From Kaistia terrae (GTDB lineage: Bacteria > Pseudomonadota > Alphaproteobacteria > Rhizobiales > Kaistiaceae), in the NCBI RefSeq assembly GCF_026344005.1, contig NZ_JAPKNH010000001.1:992001-1056000 (forward strand): a stretch of DNA of 64,000 bases, given 5' to 3'. Below, piece after piece: positions 43,264 through 52,768 of this stretch; the first letter of the stretch is position 1; every line of letters begins with the position of its first letter. The translations under genes and the position numbers were made by a program. The notes under the pieces are model-generated. The model did no database searches. It worked only from the letters and a program-made list of their open reading frames with translations, and was not told the origin of the DNA.

Positions 43264-44434
43264 GGTTGCTGACGCGCGCGAAGCTTGCTTCCAGGTCGGC
43301 GATCAGATCGGACGTATCTTCCAGGCCGATCTGAAGCCGGATGATGCGGTCCTCTGCCGGCCAGGCGACCGCGGTGCGGTTGGGCCGACCGATGATGGCG
43401 AGGCTTTCGTAGCCGCCCCATGAATAGCCGAGCCCGAACAGCCGCAGGCCATCGAGGAAGGCCTTGACCTTGTCGAGGCTCCAATCGCTCATGACGATGC
43501 CGAACAGGCCGCTGGAGCCCGTCATGTCGCGCTTCCAGATCGCGTGGCCCGGGTCGCTGGCGAGGCCGGGATGCAGGACGCGGGCGACCTCGGCACGGCC
43601 TTCGAGCCAGCGCGCAATCGACATCGCTGATTGCATCTGCCGATCGAGCCGGATGCCCATCGTGCGGATGCCGCGCAGCGTCAGATAGATGTCGTCAGGC
43701 CCGACGCACAGACCCAGATCGCCATGCGTGTCGCGCAGCATCTTGTAGGTCCGCGCATTCGCCGCGACGGTTCCGATCATCACGTCCGAATGGCCGCAGA
43801 GATATTTTGTGCCGGCCAGGATGGCCAGATCGACGCCATGCTCCAGCGGCTTGAAGAAATAGGGGGTCGCCCAGGTATTGTCGGCCAACACGAAGGCATC
43901 GCGCGCATGGGCGACAGCGGCGATCGCCGGAATGTCGGAGATCTCGAAAGTCAGCGAGCCGGGGCTCTCGAGATAGACGGCGCGCGTGTTCGGCCGGAAC
44001 AGGGTCGCGATTTCGGCCCCGATCTTCGGATCGAAGAACGTCGTTTCAATGCCGAGCCGATTCAGCAGGCTGCGTGCGACGTTTCGGGCCGGGTCATAGA
44101 CATTGTCGGCCATCAGCAGATGGTCGCCGGCACGCAGGACAGAGAGCAGGGCGGTTGAAACGGCCGAGAGGCCCGATGGGCAGAGGACGGCGCCCTCGGC
44201 GCCCTCCATCTCCGTCATAGCCATTTCCAGCGCTTCGATCGTCGGGGTGCCGCGGCGACCGTATGTGTAGCGCTGCTGGCCACCGAGAAGATCATCCGAG
44301 TTCTCGAACAGCACGGTCGAGGCGTGGATGACCGGCGGATTTACGAACGGACCCGTGATGTCGTGATCGCGACCGGAGCGCACCAGGCGCGTCAGCGGCT
44401 TTTCCATCGACAGATCACGCTCATTCCGGGACAT
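43256..44434 (-). CDS. metC: Cystathionine beta-lyase
   Basis: MetC cleaves cystathionine to homocysteine, pyruvate and ammonia in methionine synthesis. The 392-residue PLP enzyme of the Cys/Met metabolism family has YTYGRRGTPTIEALEMAMTE, the PLP-phosphate site EGAVLCPSGLSAVSTAL, VLADNTWATPYFFKPLEHG and the PLP Lys in LAGTKYLCGHSDVMIG. GYSWGGYESLA near the C-terminus is typical of MetC. The ATG at 44434 follows CGGAG; an ATG at 44407 is an alternative. No SAM-II riboswitch consensus was seen upstream. Confidence 0.92.
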   Translation of the reverse strand: MSRNERDLSMEKPLTRLVRSGRDHDITGPFVNPPVIHASTVLFENSDDLLGGQQRYTYGRRGTPTIEALEMAMTEMEGAEGAVLCPSGLSAVSTALLSVLRAGDHLLMADNVYDPARNVARSLLNRLGIETTFFDPKIGAEIATLFRPNTRAVYLESPGSLTFEISDIPAIAAVAHARDAFVLADNTWATPYFFKPLEHGVDLAILAGTKYLCGHSDVMIGTVAANARTYKMLRDTHGDLGLCVGPDDIYLTLRGIRTMGIRLDRQMQSAMSIARWLEGRAEVARVLHPGLASDPGHAIWKRDMTGSSGLFGIVMSDWSLDKVKAFLDGLRLFGLGYSWGGYESLAIIGRPNRTAVAWPAEDRIIRLQIGLEDTSDLIADLEASFARVSNLS

Positions 44435-44763
44435 GCAGGACTCCGAAGAAAATAGCTGGCGGGGGTTGGCTCTTCGATCCTGCGCATGTGCCTCTTTCGA
44501 AAACACATGCTGAAACAATGGTCTGCAGTCGGAACCACGCCCCCTTGACCCGCTTGGCATAATGCCATGTGATGCAGGGGTCAATTCAAGTTCTATCAGG
44601 CGGTCTATCGATTAAGGTTAGGCAGCGACGCGTCCGGGCAAGATGGAATGCGACAATGAACGCAATCCTGGGACGTTGATTGAATTCGTCGAAGATCTCG
44701 GTAACGAGACGATACTGCTTCAAATCGAAAGACTGATATTCCAGGGGAAGAGAAGGCTGTGAA
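44435..44763. promoter_or_regulatory. Divergent intergenic region metC / aapJ
   Basis: 329 bases between metC (-) and aapJ (+). It must hold both promoters and is less GC-rich than the genes. The end contains AGGGGAAGAGAAGG, the aapJ ribosome site. I see no clear sigma-54 GG-N10-GC box and no clear riboswitch. Short minus-strand frames in this region have no domain. Confidence 0.5.
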
Positions 44764-45786
44764 ATGAACAGGAATTTTGCATCTATTCTGGTCGGAGCCG
44801 CGCTGGCACTGGCGAGCGTTACAGCAGCAGGGGCCGGCACGTTGGAAGACGTGAAAGCCAAAGGTTTTCTTCAATGCGGCGCCAATGGCGGTAATTTGAT
44901 CGGCTTCGGCGCTACGGATGAAAAAGGCGAATGGAGCGGTATCGACGTCGATTTCTGCCGCGCCATGGCGTCAGCGATCTTCAACGATCCGACCAAGGTC
45001 AAGTTCACACCGCTCAACGCCAAGGAGCGCTTCACGGCGCTGCAGTCGGGCGAAGTCGACGTGCTTTCCCGCAACACCACCTGGACGATGTCGCGCGACA
45101 GTTCGCTGGGCCTGCAGTTCGTCGGCGTCACCTATTATGACGGCCAGGGCTTCATGGTCCGCAAGTCGCTCGGCGTTTCGTCGGCGCTTGAGCTTTCGGG
45201 CGCCAAGGTCTGCACACAGACCGGCACGACGACCGAGCTGAACCTCGCCGACTATTTCCGCTCGAACAACATGCCCTACGAGGTGGTTGCGTTCGAGAAG
45301 AACGAGGAAGTCCTCCAGGCCTATGAAGCGGGCCGTTGCGACGCCTACACGACCGACGCCTCGGGTCTCTATGCCGAGCGCCTGAAGCTGGTCGCTCCCG
45401 ACGATCACATGATCCTGCCGGAGATCATTTCCAAGGAGCCGCTCGGACCGGCCGTTCGCCAGGGCGACGACAAGTGGTTCACGCTGGCGAAGTGGACGCT
45501 GTTCGCGCTGCTCAACGCCGAGGAACTCGGCCTGACCAAGGCGAATATCGACGAGAAGAAGACCTCCGATAATCCGGAGATCAAGCGCTTCCTCGGCATC
45601 GAGGGCGATTTCGGCACGCCGGTCGGCCTGTCGGGCGACTGGGCCTACAACATCATCAAGAACGTCGGCAATTACGGCGAGATCTTCGATGCCAATATTG
45701 GTCCCTCGACCAAGTTGGGTATCGCTCGCGGCCTGAACAATCTCTGGTCGAAGGGCGGCATCCAGTACGCTCCGCCGATCCGCTAG
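44764..45786 (+). CDS. aapJ: General L-amino acid ABC transporter, substrate-binding protein
   Basis: AapJ binds a broad range of L-amino acids in the periplasm and feeds the AapQM permease. The 340-residue precursor has a signal peptide ending near AAGAG (about residue 24). The SBP_bac_3 domain begins with VKAKGFLQCGANGGNLIGFG; GIDVDFCRAMASAIF, SGEVDVLSRNTTWTMSRD, YYDGQGFMVRKSLGV and CTQTGTTTELNLADYF follow. Length and motifs match rhizobial AapJ. A perfect hairpin follows the stop before aapQ, which would allow more AapJ than permease. Confidence 0.95.
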   Translation: MNRNFASILVGAALALASVTAAGAGTLEDVKAKGFLQCGANGGNLIGFGATDEKGEWSGIDVDFCRAMASAIFNDPTKVKFTPLNAKERFTALQSGEVDVLSRNTTWTMSRDSSLGLQFVGVTYYDGQGFMVRKSLGVSSALELSGAKVCTQTGTTTELNLADYFRSNNMPYEVVAFEKNEEVLQAYEAGRCDAYTTDASGLYAERLKLVAPDDHMILPEIISKEPLGPAVRQGDDKWFTLAKWTLFALLNAEELGLTKANIDEKKTSDNPEIKRFLGIEGDFGTPVGLSGDWAYNIIKNVGNYGEIFDANIGPSTKLGIARGLNNLWSKGGIQYAPPIR

Positions 45787-45800
45787 TTTCATCGCGTAAA

Positions 45801-45824
45801 CCACGGGCGGTTTTCCGCCCGTGG
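45801..45824 (+). promoter_or_regulatory. Intercistronic stem-loop aapJ-aapQ
   Basis: CCACGGGCGG pairs perfectly with CCGCCCGTGG around TTTT, 15 bases after the aapJ stop. There is no T-run after it. Such stems after binding-protein genes usually protect the upstream mRNA from decay and weaken read-through into permease genes. Confidence 0.7.
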
Positions 45825-45913
45825 TCCTGCCGCGGCTGATGGGCGCCAAGACCCAGGCCGTGCCGATGAACCGACAGTGACCGCCATAGGCCTGTCGTCG
45901 AGGGGATACACGT

Positions 45914-47125
45914 TTGGCTGTACGAGGCGCGGCGTCCGCAGGGGGACGCATGGCTACTTTCCTGAACAATCCGACGATCCGGGGTTGGGTCTTCCAGATC
46001 CTCTTCGTCCTCGTGCTCGGCTGGTTCGTCTGGGACATCATCGACAACACCTCCCGCAACCTTCAAAAGGCCAACATAGCTGCCGGTTACGGCTTTCTCG
46101 AGCGGACGGCCGGTTTCGGCATCGTTCAGAAGCTCGTGCCATACACCGAGGCTTCGTCCTATGGACGGGCGCTGTTTGTCGGCCTGCTGAACACGCTGTT
46201 GGTCGCGGGAATCGGCATCGTGCTGGCGACGCTCCTCGGCTTTATCGTCGGTGTGGCGCGGCTCTCGTCGAACTGGCTGGTGTCGCGGGTCGCGGCCACC
46301 TATGTCGAGGTTCTCCGCAATGTCCCGCTGCTGCTGCAGTTGTTCTTCTGGTATTTCGCCGTTCTGCGCTCCGTGCCCGGAATGCGCGAGAAGTGGTCGT
46401 TCCTTGGCATTTTCCACCTGAACATCGGCGGACTACACGTCCCCAAGCTGATCCTCGGGGAAAGCGCATGGATGATCTTCGCGGCCATCCCGGTTGCCAT
46501 CGCCGTCATGATCTTCGTCGCGAAGTGGGGCCATGAACGGCAAAGCCGCACCGGCATCCGTCCCCCGATCGGGCTGATCAATACTGCCGTGCTGATCGGC
46601 TTGCCGGTCATCGCTTTCTTCATCGCGGGTCGGCCGCTGCATATCAGTATGCCGGTTTTCACCGAAACGGGACCGCTCCTTCGGCGCGGGTTCCAGACCG
46701 ATTCCGGCATGACCATCATCCCGGAATTTCTCGGGCTGCTGCTGGCATTGTCGCTTTATACGGCTGCCTATATCGCGGAAGTCGTCCGGTCTGGCATCCA
46801 GGCCGTTACCCGGGGCCAAACGGAAGCAGCCGCTTCCCTGGGGCTCCGTCCGCGCCAGACACTGCGGCTCGTCGTCTTGCCGCAAGCGATGCGGATCATC
46901 ATCCCGCCACTGACCAATCAGTATTTGAACCTGACCAAGAACTCGTCGCTGGCTGTCGCCATCGCCTATCCGGACCTCGTCGCGGTCGGCGGCACGGTCC
47001 TGAATCAGACGGGGCAGGCCGTGGAAGTGGTGAGCATCTGGATGATTTTCTATCTGGGCCTCAGTTTCCTGACATCCGCTGTGATGGGCTATTTCAACAA
47101 GCGCGTCGCGCTGGTCGAACGGTGA
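45914..47125 (+). CDS. aapQ: General L-amino acid ABC transporter, permease AapQ
   Basis: A 403-residue HisM-type permease, longer than usual because of the Aap-specific insert. It opens with FLNNPTIRGWVFQILF, then ASSYGRALFVGLLNTLLVAG, VEVLRNVPLLLQLFFWYFAV, a central insert of several membrane segments, and the EAA loop AVTRGQTEAAASLGLRPRQT. It forms the channel with AapM. The TTG at 45914 has GAGGGGA upstream and gives the usual family length; an ATG at 45950 is the alternative. Confidence 0.93.
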   Translation: MAVRGAASAGGRMATFLNNPTIRGWVFQILFVLVLGWFVWDIIDNTSRNLQKANIAAGYGFLERTAGFGIVQKLVPYTEASSYGRALFVGLLNTLLVAGIGIVLATLLGFIVGVARLSSNWLVSRVAATYVEVLRNVPLLLQLFFWYFAVLRSVPGMREKWSFLGIFHLNIGGLHVPKLILGESAWMIFAAIPVAIAVMIFVAKWGHERQSRTGIRPPIGLINTAVLIGLPVIAFFIAGRPLHISMPVFTETGPLLRRGFQTDSGMTIIPEFLGLLLALSLYTAAYIAEVVRSGIQAVTRGQTEAAASLGLRPRQTLRLVVLPQAMRIIIPPLTNQYLNLTKNSSLAVAIAYPDLVAVGGTVLNQTGQAVEVVSIWMIFYLGLSFLTSAVMGYFNKRVALVER

Positions 47126-47135
47126 GGGGCGCATC

Positions 47136-48470
47136 ATGAACAAACCCGGCTCCGCCTTCGTTCGCGACTCGCTCCTTCCCGCCAGGGCGCCACCACCAAA
47201 CTCGGTCGGCATCGTCGGCTGGATGCGCCAGAACCTTTTCTCCACGCCGCTGAACAGCGTCATGACCGTCGTCATCCTGGTGTTCATCGTATGGGCGGTG
47301 ACCCCGTTCTTCCGCTTCACGCTGGTCAACGCCGTGTGGACCGGCGAGGACCGGCAGGCCTGCGCTACGGCGACGGGCGCCTGCTGGGCCTATGTGAAGG
47401 CCTATCTGCCGCAGTTCATCTATGGTCGGTACCCGATCGGCGAGCGGTGGCGCGTGGACGTCGTCTTCTGGACATTGGTTGTCGGGCTCATCCCGATGCT
47501 GATCCCGCGCGCGCCATACAAGCGTCTCAACGCCCTGTTCCTGCTCACGGTCTTTCCGGTCATCGCCTATATCCTGCTGACCGGCGGCCACCACCAGTTC
47601 TCCGGCCGGTGGATCCCGAACAGCTGGATGTCGCCGTCGCCGCTCCGCTTTGCCGTCGAATATGCGCTGGTCTCGGCCGCGGTGTTTGGCGTCTCGACGC
47701 TGTTTTCCTGGATGTCGGGCAGGCCGATAACGGGATCCTGGCGCACGCTTGGCTTCATCCTTGGCGCGTTCGCGATCGTGCTGGCGCTCGTCAGCCTCGA
47801 TTTCGGTCTCGTGCCTGTGGAGACCGCGAATTGGGGAGGGCTGCTCGTCACGCTCGTGGTCGCCATTACCGGTATGGTGGCCTCGTTACCGCTCGGCATC
47901 CTGCTGGCGTTGGGCCGGCGATCGAACATGCCTGTCGTAAAGTTGGCCTCGACCATTTTCATTGAGGTCTGGCGCGGCGTGCCACTGATCACCGTGCTGT
48001 TCATGGCGTCGGTGATGCTGCCACTGTTCCTTCCAGACGGCGTGACCTTCGACAAGCTGCTGCGCGCGCTGATCGGTGTGGCGCTCTTTAACGCCGCCTA
48101 TATGGCCGAAACCATCCGTGGCGGCCTGCAGGCCATTCCGCGCGGCCAGTATGAGGGGGCGCAGGCGCTTGGCCTCGGCTATTGGCAGATGATGCGGATG
48201 ATCGTCCTGCCGCAATCGCTCCGCATCTCCGTTCCTGGCATCGTCGGCTCGTTCATATCCCTGTTCAAGGATACGACGCTGGTCATCATCATCGGCCTCT
48301 ATGACTTCCTGGGCCAGATTCAGGCTTCGGCAAACGATGCCAAATGGGCGTCTCCGGTCACCGGACTGACGGGTTATATTTTCGCGGCCATGGTGTTTTG
48401 GGCATTCTGTTTCTCGATGTCGCGCTATGCTGCCTATACAGAAAGACGGCTCGACAGGGGCCGCAGATGA
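47136..48470 (+). CDS. aapM: General L-amino acid ABC transporter, permease AapM
   Basis: The 444-residue partner permease has an N-terminal extension, about eight membrane segments and a C-terminal MetI-like domain. Visible are [60 protein letters not shown], and the EAA loop [20 protein letters not shown], which docks the ATPase. It starts 10 bases after aapQ and overlaps an upstream extension of the aapP frame. The three genes aapQMP form one unit. Confidence 0.94.
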   Translation: MNKPGSAFVRDSLLPARAPPPNSVGIVGWMRQNLFSTPLNSVMTVVILVFIVWAVTPFFRFTLVNAVWTGEDRQACATATGACWAYVKAYLPQFIYGRYPIGERWRVDVVFWTLVVGLIPMLIPRAPYKRLNALFLLTVFPVIAYILLTGGHHQFSGRWIPNSWMSPSPLRFAVEYALVSAAVFGVSTLFSWMSGRPITGSWRTLGFILGAFAIVLALVSLDFGLVPVETANWGGLLVTLVVAITGMVASLPLGILLALGRRSNMPVVKLASTIFIEVWRGVPLITVLFMASVMLPLFLPDGVTFDKLLRALIGVALFNAAYMAETIRGGLQAIPRGQYEGAQALGLGYWQMMRMIVLPQSLRISVPGIVGSFISLFKDTTLVIIIGLYDFLGQIQASANDAKWASPVTGLTGYIFAAMVFWAFCFSMSRYAAYTERRLDRGRR

Positions 48471-48489
48471 AATCGAAGGGGAACTGAAG

Positions 48490-49290
48490 ATGTCGGATCT
48501 TTCCGTCGCCGCCGAAGAATTACCGCCGGTAGCGCCCGCCCTGACCGTCTCATCGACCGACGTCGCCGTCGAAATGGTCGACGTCAACAAGTGGTATGGC
48601 GAGTTCCATGTGCTGCGCGACATCAACCTGAAGGTCATGCGCGGCGAGCGCATCGTCATCTGCGGACCATCCGGCTCCGGCAAGTCGACGTTGATCCGTT
48701 GCGTCAATCGGCTGGAAGAGCACCAGAAGGGCCAGATCGTCGTCGACGGCAAGGAGCTCACCAACGATCTGCGCAAGATCGACGAGGTGCGCCGCGAGGT
48801 CGGCATGGTGTTTCAGCACTTCAACCTGTTCCCGCATCTGACGATCCTCGAGAACTGCACGCTTGCACCGATCAACGTCCGCAAGATGCCGAAGCGCGAG
48901 GCCGAGGACATCGCGATGCACTACCTGAACCGGGTCAAGATTCCCGAGCAGGCGAACAAATATCCAGGCCAACTCTCCGGCGGACAGCAGCAGCGCGTGG
49001 CCATTGCCCGCTCGCTCTGCATGAACCCGCGCGTCATGCTGTTCGACGAGCCGACCTCGGCGCTCGATCCCGAGATGATCAAGGAAGTGCTCGATGTCAT
49101 GGTCGGGCTGGCGCTCGAAGGCATGACCATGATCTGCGTCACGCACGAGATGGGCTTCGCCCGCCAGGTCGCGAACCGGGTGATCTTCATGGATGGCGGC
49201 CAGATCATCGAGCAGAACGATCCGGTCAGCTTCTTCACCAACCCGCAGCACGAGCGGACGAAGCTGTTCCTGAGCCAGATCCTGCACTGA
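48490..49290 (+). CDS. aapP: General L-amino acid ABC transporter, ATPase AapP
   Basis: The 266-residue ATPase has all ABC motifs: Walker [14 protein letters not shown]-loop [14 protein letters not shown], signature [15 protein letters not shown], Walker [12 protein letters not shown] and the switch His in [10 protein letters not shown]. The C-terminus [19 protein letters not shown] is that of the HisP/GlnQ group. The ATG at 48490 follows AAGGGGAACTGAAG; an upstream start at 48427 would overlap aapM. A strong terminator follows. Confidence 0.96.
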   Translation: MSDLSVAAEELPPVAPALTVSSTDVAVEMVDVNKWYGEFHVLRDINLKVMRGERIVICGPSGSGKSTLIRCVNRLEEHQKGQIVVDGKELTNDLRKIDEVRREVGMVFQHFNLFPHLTILENCTLAPINVRKMPKREAEDIAMHYLNRVKIPEQANKYPGQLSGGQQQRVAIARSLCMNPRVMLFDEPTSALDPEMIKEVLDVMVGLALEGMTMICVTHEMGFARQVANRVIFMDGGQIIEQNDPVSFFTNPQHERTKLFLSQILH

Positions 49291-49315
49291 ACATCTTGCG
49301 ACGGGTTCCAGATTG

Positions 49316-49351
49316 AAAAAGAGCCCGGCAGGTGACTGCCGGGCTCTTTTG
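49316..49351. terminator. Intrinsic terminator after aapP
   Basis: AAAAGAGCCCGGCAG, loop GTGA, CTGCCGGGCTCTTTT is a perfect 15-bp stem with A-run and T-run on either side. It serves aapP (+) and the convergent OmpA gene (-). Confidence 0.95.
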
Positions 49352-49364
49352 TGTTTGAGGGCTT

Positions 49365-50669
49365 CTAGCGACCCTGCAGCAGGGGCGTGATGTTGCGAAT
49401 GGTGACGCGACGGTTCTGCCGCTCCGGTCCGTCCGTCGGGATCTTCAGATAGCGCTCGCCATAGCCCTGGCTGACGAGGGCATCGCGCGGAATGTCGAAG
49501 TAGTCCGACAAGATCCCGGCGACCGAGGCGGCGCGGCGATCCGATAGCTCCAGATTGGCAAAATCGGTGCCGACGGCGTCCGTATGGCCTTCGATCAGGA
49601 ACACGGCACCGGGATTGCGATCCACGACACGACTGATGGCGCGGCCAATCGACTTCAGCTTGCGCACCTGGTCGTCCGGGACGCGAGCCGAACCGAACTC
49701 GAAGGTGATCGCGTCGAGATCCACGCGGCGCACCATGTCGCGTACTCGCGGATCGCGACGGATCTCATTCATCGAGTAACCGCGGTCGAGCCGCTGGACC
49801 GGCGCAGCGCGGAACGTGTCCTCGATCTGCCGCTCGGTGGCGCGGCCGCCATCGATGAAGCGATTGTTGGAGCGATAGGGACGACCGCCATAACCCGGAG
49901 GCGGGGGCACCTCGCGGTCGCCGAGGCCGGGGCCGTCAATGAAGATGTCGCGCTGCCGAGGTGGTTCGCGATAGTCATCGCGATACGAGCTATCGTTGTC
50001 GCCGGGGCGCGGCGGTCGAGCGTCAGGACGGGGGCGGTCATCGCCGGGGCGAGCCGAATTCGGCCGGCCTTGTTCGCCGCGCGGCGGACGGTTGCTCGTC
50101 GCGTCGGGACGGCGGTCCGGCGCAGGACGCGCATCCGGCTGGCCCTTTGGCGGCTGCTGCGGCTTCGGCCGCTGTTCACTCTGGGCGGGCGGAGCGGGCT
50201 TGCGATCCGGCGTAGGTGTCGCGTCGGGTGCTGGCTTGGCAGCGGGAGCATCCGGCTTCTTCGCACCTGCCGGCGGCTGGTACGCCTTGGGCTGGCCGCC
50301 ATTGTCAGGACGCGGGTTCGGTTCTGCCTGCCGGGGGGCAGGGCGCGTCGGCTCCGTCTCAGCCGGAGCCCGTGGCGCGGGCGCGGAAGCGCCGCCGCCA
50401 CCGGCCGACTCGGCCGCGCGGAGATCCTTCATGGCATCGGCAACGCCGCGACGAGCAGCACGAACGTCACCACCCGTATCTTCTGCCTGCTTGAGCGATT
50501 CCTGTGCCTGCTCCAGCAATTGCCGAGCCCGGGCGACGCGGTCCTCAGCCTGCGCAACCACCATCGGGCGGTTGTCGAGACGCGCTTCCTGACCAAAGGC
50601 CAGCGACGAGCCACCCAGAAGGACCGGGATCGCCACCGATGAAAACAGAATGAACTGGGAGGGTTTCAT
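49365..50669 (-). CDS. OmpA-family protein with long proline-rich linker
   Basis: The 434-residue precursor has a signal peptide (about 1-26, ending SLAFGQ), a helical segment VARARQLLEQAQESLKQAE (about 45-63), and a very long Pro/Ala/Arg-rich region (about 90-255). The OmpA peptidoglycan-binding domain (about 310-430) follows, with DAITFEFGSARVPDDQ, GHTDAVGTDFANLELSDRRA and SQGYGERYLKIP. There is no N-terminal beta-barrel. The linker should span periplasm or capsule while the domain grips the wall. It is monocistronic, sharing a terminator with aapP. Confidence 0.88.
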   Translation of the reverse strand: MKPSQFILFSSVAIPVLLGGSSLAFGQEARLDNRPMVVAQAEDRVARARQLLEQAQESLKQAEDTGGDVRAARRGVADAMKDLRAAESAGGGGASAPAPRAPAETEPTRPAPRQAEPNPRPDNGGQPKAYQPPAGAKKPDAPAAKPAPDATPTPDRKPAPPAQSEQRPKPQQPPKGQPDARPAPDRRPDATSNRPPRGEQGRPNSARPGDDRPRPDARPPRPGDNDSSYRDDYREPPRQRDIFIDGPGLGDREVPPPPGYGGRPYRSNNRFIDGGRATERQIEDTFRAAPVQRLDRGYSMNEIRRDPRVRDMVRRVDLDAITFEFGSARVPDDQVRKLKSIGRAISRVVDRNPGAVFLIEGHTDAVGTDFANLELSDRRAASVAGILSDYFDIPRDALVSQGYGERYLKIPTDGPERQNRRVTIRNITPLLQGR

Positions 50670-51127
50670 AGGCTTCCTACAGCTTGGCTTCAGCCGACGG
50701 TTTTGTCGAACACCCGAGCATCACTCCGGCGCCGATACCGTTCTGCTTGCCGCGAAAATGCGGCGACCATGAGGGAAGTATGCGCTGAGGGCCCCTGAAC
50801 GGTGCCTGAATGCATGGTTCAGCCAGCACGCAGGAATGCCGTGCCGCCTCGGCGAGGTACACCCGAGGCGGTAATGGCTGTGCCGACGCGACATGCGGGC
50901 CGCTCAGAGAAATGGATGCACCCGATAGAACAAGATCCATCTGGGTCGATTCCGACTTTTCACCTCTCCCTGAGGGAGAGGTCGACGGCCGCAGGCCGGC
51001 GGGTGAGGGTTTACGGCCTCACCGTATGGTTCCCTAAACCCTCTCCCGGCTCTTCGAGCTGACCTCTCCCTTAGGGAGAGGTCAAGAAGGATGCTTCAGA
51101 GCAGATGGATCTCGCTCCAGGGCCGCG
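50670..51127. other. Non-coding region containing a repeat, no supported gene
   Basis: About 460 bases between the OmpA gene start and the sseA stop. The first 200 bases should hold the OmpA promoter, but no element is clear. The second half is taken up by the paired palindrome repeat at 50962-51083. Short frames here lack domains and run through the repeat. Confidence 0.6.
50962..51083. repeat. Paired CTCTCCC palindromes, interspersed intergenic repeat
   Basis: ACCTCTCCC-TGA-GGGAGAGGT at 50962-50982 and GACCTCTCCC-TTA-GGGAGAGGTC at 51061-51083 are near-identical palindromes. Between them lie GGCCGCAGGCCGGCGGGTGAGGG and AACCCTCTCCCGGC. Such CTCTCCC units with the linker GGCGGGTGAGGG are frequent intergenic repeats in alphaproteobacterial genomes. 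On RNA, each palindrome forms a tight hairpin. Confidence 0.8.
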
Positions 51128-51988
51128 TCAGGCCGGGTCGGCGGGCCCTGTCACGACCGGGGCATCAGCCGCGCCGCCCCATTCGGCCCAGGAGCCATCA
51201 TAGAGCGCAACATCTTTCGCACCGATCGTGCCAAGAGCGAGCGCCAGAATGGCGGCGGTCACGCCAGATCCGCAACTGGTGACGATCGGCTTGGACGGAT
51301 CGACGCCCGCTGCGGCAAATGCCGCTTCGATCTCGGCCGCGCTCGTCAGCTTGCCATCCACCACGAGGGAGCCGGCCGGAACATTGCGGCTGCCGGGCAT
51401 GTGGCCGGTGCGAAGACCCGCACGCGGCTCGGGCTGTTCACCACGAAAGCGTTCGCCCGGACGCGCATCGACAATCGTCACGCTGTGATCCGCGACCAGC
51501 CCGCGCATATCGGCGATAGAACGAACACCCGCTGCATCGAGCTTGGCATTGAAAGTCTTTGGCGTCGGCCTAGAGTCGCCAGCCTCGACCGGCCGCGCTT
51601 CGGCGATCCACTTCGGGAAACCGCCTTCGAGGATCCAGACATCCTTCGCGCCCATGATGCGGAACGTCCACCAGACGCGGGGGGCTGAGAACAGGCCCGC
51701 GCCATCATAGACGACTATGGTTTGCGTCTCGGATATGCCGAGCTTGCCGACCGTCTCCGCGAACTGTTCGGCCGAGGGCAGCATGTGCGGCAAGCCGGAG
51801 CTGGTGTCAGCGACCTTGTCGAGATCGAAATAGACCGCGCCTGGAATGTGCGAATTCAGAAATTCGCCGGCTGCGTCCCGGTTGGCGTTCGGCAGGTACC
51901 AGGAGGCGTCGACGATGGCGATCGACGGGTCGCCGAGGTGGTCTGCGAGCCAATCGGTCGAAACGAAGGTGGTTGCGCGGTCGATCAT
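51128..51988 (-). CDS. sseA: 3-mercaptopyruvate sulfurtransferase
   Basis: The 286-residue enzyme has two rhodanese domains. The N-terminal inactive one (about 10-130) includes IAIVDASWYLPNANRDA and HIPGAVYFDLDKVAD. The C-terminal one has the active Cys in SCGSGVTAAILALAL; CGSGVTA is the mercaptopyruvate-type loop, whereas thiosulfate enzymes usually have CRKGVTA. It moves sulfur from 3-mercaptopyruvate to thiol acceptors or cyanide. Gene neighbours AlaX and cysteine synthase suggest a cysteine-handling group. Confidence 0.93.
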   Translation of the reverse strand: MIDRATTFVSTDWLADHLGDPSIAIVDASWYLPNANRDAAGEFLNSHIPGAVYFDLDKVADTSSGLPHMLPSAEQFAETVGKLGISETQTIVVYDGAGLFSAPRVWWTFRIMGAKDVWILEGGFPKWIAEARPVEAGDSRPTPKTFNAKLDAAGVRSIADMRGLVADHSVTIVDARPGERFRGEQPEPRAGLRTGHMPGSRNVPAGSLVVDGKLTSAAEIEAAFAAAGVDPSKPIVTSCGSGVTAAILALALGTIGAKDVALYDGSWAEWGGAADAPVVTGPADPA

Positions 51989-52051
51989 GTCCGTCTCCGG
52001 TAGGCAAGAAATTCAGTGGGATTGTCAGACTTGAGAGTCCGACCGACTCCC

Positions 52052-52768
52052 TCAGGCGAAGCGGATGCGGACGCGCCGGTTCTGCTTGCCCTTGTTCTCG
52101 ATTTTGGCGACCACAAGGGCGCCGATCTCGGCCGTCGTCTGCACATGCGTACCGCCGCAGGGCTGCAGATCGATGTCGCCGATGCGGACGAGCCGGACAC
52201 GACCGCTGCCCATCGGCGGCATGACGCTCATCGTCTTGACCAGGCCCGGATTGGCGAGCAGTTCCGCGTCGGTAATCCATTCCGTCGAGACGGAGTGATC
52301 AGCGACGGCGAGCGCGTTGAGCAATTCTTCGATCGATTCCTTGGCCGGCACGGCGCCGTCGATGTCAAAATCGAGATGGCCCTCATCGGCGCCGATGCGA
52401 CCGCCCGATACCGGGAACGGCAGCGCGACGGTCAGGAGATGCAGGCCGGTGTGGATGCGCATGTGGCGGTGGCGTGTCGCCCAGTCTATGTGCTGGACCA
52501 GTGTTTCGCCGGACGATGGCAAGGTAGAACCCTCCGCCGGCACATGCACGATCTCGCTCTTGCTGTCGCCATATACGGTAGTGGCAATCTTGATCATCGA
52601 CCCGTCCTCGCGCTCCAGCGTGCCGGTGTCGCCGGGCTGGCCACCGCCGGTCGCGTAGAAGATCGTCCGGTCGAGGATGATGCCGCCCCGCTCGTTGATA
52701 CCGACGACTTTCGCCTCAGCGGTCGAAAGATAGGCGTCATCTCGGAAGAGCAGGGTCGTCTCGGCCAT
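52052..52768 (-). CDS. Alanyl-tRNA editing protein AlaX
   Basis: A free-standing editing domain that hydrolyses Ser-tRNA(Ala) (and often Gly-tRNA(Ala)). The 238-residue protein has an N-terminal part with the Gly-rich FYATGGGQPGDTG motif of AlaX-M forms, and the four zinc ligands in HTGLH and CGGTHV. Its ATG overlaps the stop of the cysteine synthase gene (TAATG), so it is translated by coupling. AlaX near Ser/Cys genes may protect against misacylation when serine is high, which is an inference. Confidence 0.92.
   Translation of the reverse strand: MAETTLLFRDDAYLSTAEAKVVGINERGGIILDRTIFYATGGGQPGDTGTLEREDGSMIKIATTVYGDSKSEIVHVPAEGSTLPSSGETLVQHIDWATRHRHMRIHTGLHLLTVALPFPVSGGRIGADEGHLDFDIDGAVPAKESIEELLNALAVADHSVSTEWITDAELLANPGLVKTMSVMPPMGSGRVRLVRIGDIDLQPCGGTHVQTTAEIGALVVAKIENKGKQNRRVRIRFA

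Noticed and set aside
44435-44763. SAM-II riboswitch upstream of metC
   Set aside because: The conserved pseudoknot sequence with its GCTAAAAA-like end is not found on the minus strand.
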